Below the pieces are notes generated by a model. That model was not told where the DNA came from. It did no database searches and was given only the letters and a program-made list of their open reading frames with translations. The translations under genes and the position numbers were made by a program. Shown piece after piece: positions 1 to 6,366 of a stretch of DNA of 12,312 nucleotides; the stretch's first letter is position 1; each line of letters begins with the position of its first letter. This stretch comes from an uncultured Clostridia bacterium (lineage in GTDB: Bacteria; Bacillota; Clostridia; Oscillospirales; Oscillospiraceae), in the NCBI GenBank assembly GCA_945613045.1, contig CALZAG010000029.1:1-12312 (forward strand), written 5' to 3'.

Positions 1-399
1 AGACGACTGTTCACCGCCCTTGATAAGTCCACTGCCGCCATTGCTATAGGCGGTTATGACGCGGCTCCGCGTCAGAAGCCTGCAAACGCCTCCGCGGCAA
101 AGGCGAAAAAGACCATGAACGATCTGCGCGGCACATTCACCGAGGAGCAGATGAAGGCCGAGACCGAACGCTGCCTCGGCTGCGGAGCAGTTATTCTCGA
201 TGAGTATAAGTGTGTCGGCTGCGGTATCTGCACGACAAAATGCAAATTTGACGCCATCAAGCTTGTGTGGGACGGAGAATATGTTTCTCCCAAAGTCGAG
301 AAGATCGCCCCTCATCTTATTGCCGGAATGGCAAAGCGCGGCGGCAAGATCGCTATCAAAACAATAAAAGACACAGTCCAAAAGTTAGGAACAGACTAA
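1..399 (+). CDS. GltD-like FAD/NAD(P)-dependent oxidoreductase, C-terminal part (partial)
   Basis: The frame is open from the first base of the window, so only the last 132 residues are present and the true start lies upstream. The visible part has a short piece resembling the end of a flavin/NAD(P)-binding domain, an Ala/Lys-rich linker, then an ERCLGCG motif followed by CVGCGICTTKC. The latter gives the C-x2-C-x2-C-x3-C spacing of a 4Fe-4S ferredoxin site. This arrangement is common at the C-terminus of clostridial FAD-dependent oxidoreductases related to the glutamate synthase small subunit (GltD), which pass electrons between NAD(P)H and Fe-S partners. It could supply reductant to the split glutamate synthase encoded on the other strand, but that link is inference from proximity. 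The flavin and nucleotide-binding domains are outside the window, so the exact enzyme cannot be named. It ends just before a strong terminator. Confidence 0.7.
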   Translation, partial: RRLFTALDKSTAAIAIGGYDAAPRQKPANASAAKAKKTMNDLRGTFTEEQMKAETERCLGCGAVILDEYKCVGCGICTTKCKFDAIKLVWDGEYVSPKVEKIAPHLIAGMAKRGGKIAIKTIKDTVQKLGTD

Positions 400-410
400 C
401 ACCGTCGTCA

Positions 411-439
411 AGCCCGCGCTGTCACAGCGCGGGCTTTTG
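411..439 (+). terminator. Rho-independent terminator of the GltD-like gene
   Basis: An 11-bp perfect GC-rich stem (411-421 with 425-435) closes a 3-base loop and runs into TTTTG. It starts 11 bases after the stop codon at 397-399. It separates the upstream oxidoreductase from the csoR-like gene. Confidence 0.9.
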
Positions 440-443
440 TCTA

Positions 444-472
444 TTGATTTTTTCCAAAGGATGATATATCAT
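444..472 (+). promoter_or_regulatory. Possible promoter and palindromic operator of the csoR-like gene
   Basis: After the upstream terminator there is a weak promoter-like pair: TTGATT at 444-449 and TATCAT at 467-472, spaced by 17 bases. Overlapping the -10 is a perfect 12-bp palindrome, ATGATATATCAT (461-472). A palindrome over the -10 would suit autorepression by the CsoR-family protein encoded 41 bases downstream. However, characterised CsoR operators usually contain G/C tracts, which this lacks. The position is seen in sequence; the function is a guess. Confidence 0.3.
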
Positions 473-513
473 GATTTCATTAACTATTTAACGAAGTCCG
501 GAGGACTAATATT

Positions 514-903
514 ATGCACAGACCTGACGACGGATACTATCACGACCACGGCGACGGTATAATACACTGCCACGATCACAAGCCCATGGAGGATCTTCAG
601 GCGCACGAAGAAACAGAGCACCCGCACCACAACCACCCGCACAGACATACGCAAAGCAAGTCTGTTGCAAACCGGCTTGCCAGAGCCATCGGGCATCTTG
701 AGTCGGTCAAGCGCATGGTCGAGGAGGGCCGGGACTGCACCGATGTTCTTATCCAGCTTGCCGCCGTGCGCTCCGCCCTCAGCAGCACGGCCCGGGTAAT
801 CCTCAAGGATCACCTTGAGCACTGCATTACCGACGCCGTCGAAACGGGCGACGATAAGTTCATATCGGAGCTTAACGCGGCGATAGATAAGTACATAAAC
901 TGA
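514..903 (+). CDS. CsoR/RcnR-family metal-sensing repressor with His-rich N-terminus
   Basis: The protein has 129 residues. From about residue 50 on it matches the all-helical CsoR/RcnR (DUF156) fold. Cys75, His100 and Cys104 reproduce the Cys-x24-His-x3-Cys spacing of the Cu(I) site of CsoR, so copper is the most likely effector. These cytoplasmic repressors leave DNA when metal binds. Before the core is an unusual extension with 13 His and one Cys in the first 45 residues (HDH, HCHDH, HPHHNHPHRH stretches), probably an extra metal-binding tail. The start is supported by GGAGG at 500-504, nine bases before the ATG. No metal exporter lies next to it in this window, so its regulon is probably elsewhere or it is autoregulated. 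A nickel/cobalt RcnR-type or sulfur-sensing role cannot be excluded. Confidence 0.85.
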   Translation: MHRPDDGYYHDHGDGIIHCHDHKPMEDLQAHEETEHPHHNHPHRHTQSKSVANRLARAIGHLESVKRMVEEGRDCTDVLIQLAAVRSALSSTARVILKDHLEHCITDAVETGDDKFISELNAAIDKYIN

Positions 904-906
904 CAG

Positions 907-941
907 AAAACCGAAGGTACAAGCTTTTGTCCTTCGGTTTT
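907..941. terminator. Bidirectional terminator between csoR-like and ANTAR genes
   Basis: An 11-bp stem AAAACCGAAGG (907-917) pairs with 931-941. A further ACAA/TTGT pairing follows inside after a single-base bulge, closing a GCTT loop. A-run and T-run at the two ends make it work on both strands. It lies 3 bases after the csoR-like stop and overlaps the stop codon of the convergent ANTAR gene by two bases, so it should end both transcripts. Confidence 0.85.
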
Positions 942-1524
942 ACTCATATGTTTTTATAACGCTTTCCGCGACGCTGCGCTTTGAAACGCGCCTGTCCTGA
1001 GCGTGTTTTTCAATATAGTGCTGCGCCTGAGCCTCGTTCATGCCGAGGCATTCGATAAGCAGCCATTTTGCATGGTTGACAATGCGTATCTCCTCGATCT
1101 TTTCCTCAACGGAGATGCGCTTTTGCTCCATAAGACGCATCCTTTCGCGCATTGAGCACATGGTGCGCAACGCCTGAGAGACCATATTCACATTCGTAGG
1201 CACCGACAGCACGGTTACGCCGAATTCCACGACCTTCTCATACACCTCATAGGAAAGTTCGTTTTTAACAAACATAAGCACCGCCGCGCTGCTGTGGCTC
1301 GATGCGTCGATGGCAAGCTGTGAGCCGAATTCATCCGGCAGAGGCGTGCTGATGATAACGATGTCATATTCCCTCTCTGCCAACGCCCGGCGCGCCTGAG
1401 AGGCACTTTTTGCCTTGTGAACAGGCCAATAATCGGAGTTCGGGAGCAGCTCGCCGGTCGCTCTGCTCATTTTTTCCGACGCCGAGACCATCAGAACGCT
1501 GTATGTCCGTTCTCTGAAAACCAT
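940..1524 (-). CDS. ANTAR-domain transcription antiterminator with degenerate receiver
   Basis: The protein has 194 residues. Residues 1-120 look like a response-regulator receiver fold. Residues 121-141 are a charged helical linker. About 142-192 form an ANTAR RNA-binding domain (KIEEIRIVNHAKWLLIECLG, then an HYIEKHAQDRR segment). ANTAR proteins bind hexaloop hairpins in nascent RNA and prevent early termination. The receiver lacks the phosphorylation machinery: the acidic pair near residues 14-15 is Ser-Ala, the acceptor Asp position is Ser59, and the Lys of the usual KP motif is Val108. Control by phosphorylation is therefore unlikely. It is the last gene of the glutamate synthase operon, 33 bases after the GS-like gene, with AAAGGAGGGA before its start. 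An ANTAR protein (NitR) is encoded downstream of glnA in Clostridium saccharobutylicum, which supports a nitrogen role. Its likely targets here are the two leader terminators at 6186-6245 and 6367-6415. Confidence 0.88.
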   Translation of the reverse strand: MVFRERTYSVLMVSASEKMSRATGELLPNSDYWPVHKAKSASQARRALAEREYDIVIISTPLPDEFGSQLAIDASSHSSAAVLMFVKNELSYEVYEKVVEFGVTVLSVPTNVNMVSQALRTMCSMRERMRLMEQKRISVEEKIEEIRIVNHAKWLLIECLGMNEAQAQHYIEKHAQDRRVSKRSVAESVIKTYE

Positions 1525-1557
1525 GCCGCTCCCTCCTTTCTTAAGATTTTGCGGTAC

Positions 1558-2769
1558 TTATACTATCGAGTAGGCTTTCAGAACGCTATCCGGCAGATGC
1601 TCTTTTATAAAATCACTCTCAGCAGCCTTTGCCCGAGCCTGCGCAAGATCCTCAGGCAGGCGCTTAAACCCGCTCAGCACCTCCGGCGGCTCAGCAAAAA
1701 GATTGATATCCGCCGGAGAAGGCAGCTGCATATTACGCTCTATGCCGCAAATTCCTGCATATATCATAAGCGCAAAAGCAATGTAGGGATTTGACATCGC
1801 ATCGGCAGAGCGCAGCTCCGCTCTGCGGTAGGCTCCCACCGCAGCTGGAAAACGAATGAGCTGGGAGCGGTTTTCGTGCGACCAGCTGATGTATTTGGGC
1901 GCCTTATTGCTTCCGAGCCGCGCATATGACTCCGGACATGGGTTCAGAAATGCCGTCATATCCGGCGCATGCTCGAGAATACCCGCCATGATATTCGGCA
2001 GATAGTCGGTGCCGTCCCTGTGTTTGACCGAAATATTTATATGCATACCGCTGCCGGGCTTGTCGCTGAGCGGTTTTGGCGTAAAATCAGCGCGCAGTCC
2101 GTTTCTCCCCGCTATCGTCTCAACGATCGAGCGGAATGTGACCGCGTTATCCGCAGCGCTGAGGGCGTCCGAGTGCCGGAAGTCTATCTCATTCTGACCG
2201 GGACCCTCCTCGTGGTGTGAGCTTTCAGGGTAAATACCCATCTTTTCAAGCGTTAAGCATATCTCACGCCGGATATTTTCACCCTTATCGCCGGGCGCTA
2301 TGTCCATATAACCAGCGTTGTCATACGGGATATACGAAGGCAGGCCGCTCTCGTCGCTCTTAAACAGATAAAACTCCATTTCGGGTCCGAAATTGAAGCA
2401 GAGCCCCTTATCCGATGCATCTTTAACGGCCCTTTTGAGAATACCCCTTGTATCTGCCTCGAACACACTCCCGTCAGGGCGGTATATATCACAGAAAAAG
2501 CGGACCACCTTGCCGTTTTCCGGCCGCCACGGCAGTCCGGAAAGCGTTGAAGGATCCGGACGCAGGAAAAGATCGGAGCGCACCTCCCCGCCGAAGCCGG
2601 CTATTGCGGAAGCGTCGAAGGCTATACCGCAGTCGAAGGCTCTTTCGAGCTCCGAGGGCATGACGGCCACATTCTTTTGTCTGCCGAAAACATCGCAAAA
2701 GGCAAGACGTATGAATTTTACATCGTCTTCAGCCACATACTGCAAAACTTCCTGCGCCGAATAATCCAT
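1558..2769 (-). CDS. Short type I glutamine synthetase-like protein lacking the catalytic flap Glu
   Basis: The protein has 403 residues, against about 440-470 for usual type I glutamine synthetases. It keeps both the beta-grasp N-domain and the catalytic domain. Recognisable features are FDASAIAGF (51-59; Asp52 of the ammonium site kept), GPEMEF (metal ligands Glu130 and Glu132), HHEEGPGQNEID (185-196), GSGMH (239-243), NRSQLIR (300-306) and RAELR (316-320). Three changes stand out. The flap usually written EAP, carrying the proton-accepting Glu327, reads KAP (Lys289). The Asn of the NGSGMH glutamate loop is Pro238. The Arg used by Bacillus GS for glutamine feedback (R62) is Gly61. The C-terminal end, about 30-40 residues including the helical thong, is missing. 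The Tyr-containing adenylylation loop is also absent. The gene sits between the GXGXG subunit and the ANTAR gene, with AAAGGAGA before its start. It may be a low-activity enzyme, use another amine, or be a regulatory or sensor protein. Confidence 0.85.
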   Translation of the reverse strand: MDYSAQEVLQYVAEDDVKFIRLAFCDVFGRQKNVAVMPSELERAFDCGIAFDASAIAGFGGEVRSDLFLRPDPSTLSGLPWRPENGKVVRFFCDIYRPDGSVFEADTRGILKRAVKDASDKGLCFNFGPEMEFYLFKSDESGLPSYIPYDNAGYMDIAPGDKGENIRREICLTLEKMGIYPESSHHEEGPGQNEIDFRHSDALSAADNAVTFRSIVETIAGRNGLRADFTPKPLSDKPGSGMHINISVKHRDGTDYLPNIMAGILEHAPDMTAFLNPCPESYARLGSNKAPKYISWSHENRSQLIRFPAAVGAYRRAELRSADAMSNPYIAFALMIYAGICGIERNMQLPSPADINLFAEPPEVLSGFKRLPEDLAQARAKAAESDFIKEHLPDSVLKAYSIV

Positions 2770-2793
2770 ATCCTGCTGTCTCCTTTAACTTTG

Positions 2794-3513
2794 TTAATTT
2801 GCAACGTACATCTGCTTGTACGGATTTTTACTATCCGGTGTTATAAGCGTAAAACTTGAGTCCATTATTTCTTCGGCGTCTGACCCGAACAAGCCGCAGA
2901 ACTTCTCAATGTGAGGGCGTATCTCCTCAAGCTCCTGCGCCTGCGCAGCGCGATGATTGACCTGTCTGGGGAAGATGATATCGTCGCAGCCCGAGCGAAT
3001 GAAGACCTTCCCTCCATGCATTCCCGTGCAGGGAAAGTTACTCACTATCTTCCTGTTCTCATCAGTGAGACCGAGCACTACGATGAGGCCTCCGGCCTGA
3101 TACTCACCGAGAAAGCTTCCAGCACAACCGCCGATAACCATAACGGGCAGCTTGTCCTCATAAGCTTTCATGTGAACTCCCGCCCTGTAGCCCGCACTGC
3201 CGCGGACAAAGATCTCTCCGCCGCGCATTGCGTAGCCTGCTGCGTCGCCAATGCTGCCATGCACAATTATTGTGCCGTCATTCATTGTGTCTCCAACTGC
3301 GTCCTGGGCATTGCCGTTGACCTCAATACACGCGCCGTTAAGGTACGCACCCAGAGCATTTCCGGGTATTCCGTCTATACTTATATATCCCTCGCTCAGG
3401 CCGGAAGCAAGGAATCTGTGTCCGAGACAGTTTTGAATCTGAACATCGCCGCCGTGCTCTTTAAGAATCGTGTTTATCTGAGAGTAGCTCAGCTTTTGTG
3501 CATCTATTATCAT
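2794..3513 (-). CDS. Glutamate synthase GXGXG-domain subunit (archaeal-type split GltB)
   Basis: The protein has 239 residues. Regularly spaced Gly-rich turns such as GNALGAYLNG, GDTMNDG, GYAMRGGEIFVRG and GEYQAGG build the right-handed beta-helix known as the GXGXG domain, equal to the C-terminal part of the bacterial GltB polypeptide. In the fused enzyme this domain is structural, supporting the glutaminase and FMN domains. Here it is a separate chain, as in the split glutamate synthases of archaea and many Clostridia. It lies 53 bases after the FMN subunit gene and 24 bases before the GS-like gene. The ribosome site is weak (AGGA about 10 bases before the ATG). The related formylmethanofuran dehydrogenase subunit C has the same fold, but the neighbours make glutamate synthase far more likely. 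Confidence 0.9.
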   Translation of the reverse strand: MIIDAQKLSYSQINTILKEHGGDVQIQNCLGHRFLASGLSEGYISIDGIPGNALGAYLNGACIEVNGNAQDAVGDTMNDGTIIVHGSIGDAAGYAMRGGEIFVRGSAGYRAGVHMKAYEDKLPVMVIGGCAGSFLGEYQAGGLIVVLGLTDENRKIVSNFPCTGMHGGKVFIRSGCDDIIFPRQVNHRAAQAQELEEIRPHIEKFCGLFGSDAEEIMDSSFTLITPDSKNPYKQMYVAN

Positions 3514-3566
3514 TTATAACACATCCTAAAACTATTTTCCACATATTTAATGCGATTGGCAATATC

Positions 3567-5069
3567 TCAATCTCCCGCATGGGATATGCCCAGTATCTGA
3601 AGCTCTTTTTCGTTGAGGCCTACCCCGCGAAGCATGAGCCGGTTGCCCCTGAGCGCTTCAATAGAGTTAATGCCCATACCGCCCATGAGTTCCTTAATTT
3701 CATGACGCCACGCTGTCATCAGATTAACCAAGCGGCGGCTGCCCTCATCGGGGTCAAGTCTCGATACAAGCTCTTTCTTCTGCGTTGCGATGCCCCAGCT
3801 GCACTTACCCGTCTGGCAGCTTCTGCACAGGTGGCAGCCCATTGCAAGCAGCGCCGCCGTTGCAATATAGCACGCATCAGCGCCGAGAGCGACTGCCTTT
3901 ACTACATCCGCCGAGCTTCTTATACTGCCGCCGACAACAACGGAAACATTATCCCGTATTCCCTCTTCCCTCAAGCTTCGGTCAACCGCCGCAAGCGCGA
4001 GCTCAACGGGTATGCCGACATTATCCCTGATTCTTGTCGGAGCGGCGCCGGTGCCTCCGCGAAAGCCGTCAATGGCGATTATATCCGCGCCGCTGCGGGC
4101 TATACCGCCGGCTATGGCGGCAATATTATGCACTGCCGCCACCTTTACGATAACCGGCTTTTTATATCCGGTCACCTCCTTGAGAGACATAACAAGCTGC
4201 CTTAAGTCCTCAATTGAATAAATATCGTGGTGAGGAGCAGGAGATATGGCGTCCGAGCCTTTAGGCACCATTCTCGTGCGGGACACGTCGCCGTTTATCT
4301 TTGCGCCCGGTAGATGCCCGCCGATGCCCGGCTTTGCACCCTGCCCCATTTTAATCTCTATAGCGGCTCCCGCATTCAGATATCCGCTGTGCACGCCGAA
4401 GCGTCCGGAAGCGACCTGAACTATGGTGTTTTCCCCGTAACTGTAGAAATCCTCATGCAGCCCGCCCTCTCCGGTGTTGTAATATATACCAAGCTCGCGG
4501 GCTGCCCGGGCCATGCTTAAATGGGCGTTGTAGCTTATAGAGCCGTAGCTCATTGCGGAAAACATGACCGGCATGGACAGCTCAAGCTGCGGCGGCATAT
4601 CGCATATGAGTCTTCCGTTTTCGTCCCGACGGGGCTTGTCCGGCTTTTTGCCGAGGAAGACCTTTGTTTCCATTGGCTCACGCAGAGGATCAATGGGAGG
4701 GTTGGTCACTTGCGATGCGTTTATAAGTACCTTATCCCAGTATACGGGAGCCGGCTTTGGGTTTCCCATTGAGGACAGCAGTACGCCTCCGCTCGAGGCC
4801 TGCTTATATATTTCTTTTACCGTGTCGCCGCTCCAGTTGGCGTTGTCACGCATACAGTTATCGCTTTTTACTATTTTCAACGCGTGCACGGGACAAAAGC
4901 ATACACAGCGTTGGCAGTTAACGCACTTACTGTCATCGGCCTTCATCATGCCGCTTTTTTCATCGAACGAATGTACCCCGTAGCTGCACTGGTCTATACA
5001 GATCTTGCAATCAATGCAGTTTGAACTGCGCCGCACTTCAAATTCGGGATATAAATAATCAATCCCCAT
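3567..5069 (-). CDS. Glutamate synthase FMN/Fe-S catalytic subunit (split GltB core)
   Basis: The protein has 500 residues. The N-terminus carries two 4Fe-4S ferredoxin motifs: Cys18, 21, 24, 28 and Cys49, 52, 55, 59. Residues from about 160 to 480 form the TIM-barrel FMN domain that turns 2-oxoglutarate plus ammonia into glutamate. Diagnostic segments are NTGEGG (198-203), KMGQGAKPGIGGHLPGAK (240-257) and GFRGGTGAAP (335-344). Cys412, Cys418 and Cys423 have the C-x5-C-x4-C spacing of the 3Fe-4S centre of glutamate synthases. The built-in ferredoxin domain is typical of the archaeal-type form and implies electrons from ferredoxin or a flavin/Fe-S partner. The start codon overlaps the stop of the glutaminase gene by one base (TGATG), so the two are translationally coupled, with AAAGGAGG upstream. 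Ammonia is expected to come from that glutaminase subunit. Confidence 0.95.
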   Translation of the reverse strand: MGIDYLYPEFEVRRSSNCIDCKICIDQCSYGVHSFDEKSGMMKADDSKCVNCQRCVCFCPVHALKIVKSDNCMRDNANWSGDTVKEIYKQASSGGVLLSSMGNPKPAPVYWDKVLINASQVTNPPIDPLREPMETKVFLGKKPDKPRRDENGRLICDMPPQLELSMPVMFSAMSYGSISYNAHLSMARAARELGIYYNTGEGGLHEDFYSYGENTIVQVASGRFGVHSGYLNAGAAIEIKMGQGAKPGIGGHLPGAKINGDVSRTRMVPKGSDAISPAPHHDIYSIEDLRQLVMSLKEVTGYKKPVIVKVAAVHNIAAIAGGIARSGADIIAIDGFRGGTGAAPTRIRDNVGIPVELALAAVDRSLREEGIRDNVSVVVGGSIRSSADVVKAVALGADACYIATAALLAMGCHLCRSCQTGKCSWGIATQKKELVSRLDPDEGSRRLVNLMTAWRHEIKELMGGMGINSIEALRGNRLMLRGVGLNEKELQILGISHAGD

Positions 5070-6163
5070 CAGTACTTACCCTCCTTTACCTTTACTATGA
5101 ACGGACAGCCGCCGGAAGGTGCGAAAATGTTTTCCGCATTGGGCTCCATCGCCCTTATTGCCGCTTCCTCACTTGCGATAAAAACCATATCGTCCTTTTC
5201 ACCCGTGACCATGGACCGAAGCTTCAGCCTGTCATTAAGCGCCATTAAGCCGCCCTCAAAGCCCAAAACTATTGAAAACGGGCCTGTTATGAGCAGGCTT
5301 GGATAGGTCATGCGCAGGAATTTCAGTTTCTCAGCTTTTTCGGGCTCGCAGCGCTCAATGGTGCTCCAGAACGGCGCAGCAATTACAGATGCGGTCTCCT
5401 CAAGGGTAAGCCCCTGGCGCCGAACAAGGTAGTCGACGATATATGTAATGACCTCAGTATCCGTCTGCAGGGCGCATTTATAGCCGAACATTTCTATATA
5501 CCTGCGGTTTGCGTCATAGGAGGATATTTCACCGTTATGTACTACCGTCCAGTCGAGCAGTGAAAACGGATGGGCTCCGCCCCACCAGCCCGGGGTATTG
5601 GTCGGATATCGACCGTGGGCCGTCCACGAATAAGCCTCGTATTCTTCGAGTCTGTAAAAACGCCCCACATCCTCGGGATATCCGACGGCCTTGAATACTC
5701 CCATGTTTTTTCCGCTGGAGAACACATAAGCGTCTGATATTTCAGTATTTATGTGCATGACTGCGCGGGCGATGTATTCTCTCTCATCAAGCTGCATCCG
5801 GTGAAGCGCAGAGCGCAGAGGGGTCACGAAATAGCGGCGTATGATAGGCACATCGGTTATCTCCGGAATTATCCGGATAGGCATCTCCTCGGCCAGAACT
5901 ATCTCAAACGTTTCTTTAAGATACGCCTCACACTCATGCCGGCTCGCCCCGCTGCCGAAAAAAATGTGCAGCGCGAACTCGTCCTTATGCTCGGGATATA
6001 TTCCGTAAGCCGCAAAACCCCCGCCGAGGCCGTTCGACCTGTCGTGCATGGGTACCATGCTCCTAATCATGCTTTCTCCGTTTATGGGCCTGCCTTCTCT
6101 TGAAATGGCAGCGGAGATTGCACATCCGGAGGGTATCCTTACCTCTCCCTCTCTGTACTTCAT
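5069..6163 (-). CDS. Glutamate synthase glutaminase subunit (class II amidotransferase, split GltB)
   Basis: The protein has 364 residues. It matches the N-terminal nucleophile glutaminase domain that releases ammonia from glutamine for glutamate synthesis. Class II signatures are clear: HGRYPTNT (183-190), AHPF (197-200), HNGEIS (209-214) and TDTE (234-237). The likely nucleophile is Cys14 in IPSGCAIS. Since class II enzymes need the Cys at the N-terminus, removal of a 13-residue leader is predicted, as GltB enzymes do with their propeptide. A start closer to the Cys is not evident, and the ATG at 6163 has AGAAGGGA upstream. It is the first gene of the minus-strand operon and lies behind a leader terminator, so its expression probably depends on antitermination. 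Confidence 0.92.
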   Translation of the reverse strand: MKYREGEVRIPSGCAISAAISREGRPINGESMIRSMVPMHDRSNGLGGGFAAYGIYPEHKDEFALHIFFGSGASRHECEAYLKETFEIVLAEEMPIRIIPEITDVPIIRRYFVTPLRSALHRMQLDEREYIARAVMHINTEISDAYVFSSGKNMGVFKAVGYPEDVGRFYRLEEYEAYSWTAHGRYPTNTPGWWGGAHPFSLLDWTVVHNGEISSYDANRRYIEMFGYKCALQTDTEVITYIVDYLVRRQGLTLEETASVIAAPFWSTIERCEPEKAEKLKFLRMTYPSLLITGPFSIVLGFEGGLMALNDRLKLRSMVTGEKDDMVFIASEEAAIRAMEPNAENIFAPSGGCPFIVKVKEGKY

Positions 6164-6185
6164 TTACATCAGTCCCTTCTGAAAA

Positions 6186-6245
6186 GAAAAACGATGATGT
6201 TCACCACAAAACGGCCGCAGAATGCCTGTGGAGAACATCATCGTT
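6186..6245 (-). terminator. Leader terminator (attenuator) of the glutamate synthase operon
   Basis: A perfect 13-bp stem (6190-6202 with 6233-6245) is extended inside by CCACA/TGTGG pairing (6204-6208 with 6227-6231). On the minus strand its 3' side runs into a U-rich tract (UUUUUCUUUU, ending about 6186). It lies between the promoter and the first gene rather than after a gene, so it can act as an attenuator. No coding sequence ends before it on this strand; on the plus strand it is followed by no T-run. Confidence 0.85.
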
Positions 6246-6246
6246 C
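6233..6246 (-). promoter_or_regulatory. Candidate antiterminator hairpin in the GOGAT leader
   Basis: On the minus strand, GAAC (6246-6243) can pair with GUUC (6236-6233) around a six-base loop GAUGAU. This hairpin covers the 5' arm of the leader terminator, so the two folds exclude each other. Loop size and the G at position 4 resemble ANTAR target hairpins, but position 1 is G rather than the usual A, and no second hexaloop hairpin was found. Weak alone, it would need protein to hold it. Confidence 0.4.
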
Positions 6247-6254
6247 ATGCAGGA

Positions 6255-6283
6255 ATGATAGCTCACTATGTGCAATTTGTCAA
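6255..6283 (-). promoter_or_regulatory. Promoter of the glutamate synthase operon
   Basis: Read on the minus strand, TTGACA (6283-6278) and TATCAT (6260-6255) are separated by exactly 17 bases, close to the sigma-A consensus. The predicted start of transcription is near 6248, only a few bases before the leader terminator stem. This leaves a leader of about 85 bases before the ATG at 6163. Confidence 0.8.
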
Positions 6284-6324
6284 TTGATTTCACTTTGATG
6301 AGTGCATTTTCTGCAATTTGACTA

Positions 6325-6353
6325 TTGACATGCTGCAAAAATGGGTGTATATT
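6325..6353 (+). promoter_or_regulatory. Promoter of glnN
   Basis: TTGACA (6325-6330) and TATATT (6348-6353) are spaced by 17 bases, a near-perfect sigma-A promoter. Transcription should begin at about 6360-6361, just before the leader terminator stem that starts at 6367. The leader before the glnN ATG is about 80 bases. Confidence 0.85.
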
Positions 6354-6366
6354 GTGCGACATGAAA

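Noticed and set aside
3498..4205. 235-codon plus-strand open frame inside the GOGAT FMN subunit gene
   Set aside because: It lies antisense to a clearly coding, motif-rich gene, has no recognisable domain and no convincing ribosome site; it is a frame shadow.
2794..6163. Split GltB as a frameshifted or broken single gene
   Set aside because: Each piece has its own start, stop and complete domain, and the same three-subunit arrangement is known in archaea and Clostridia.
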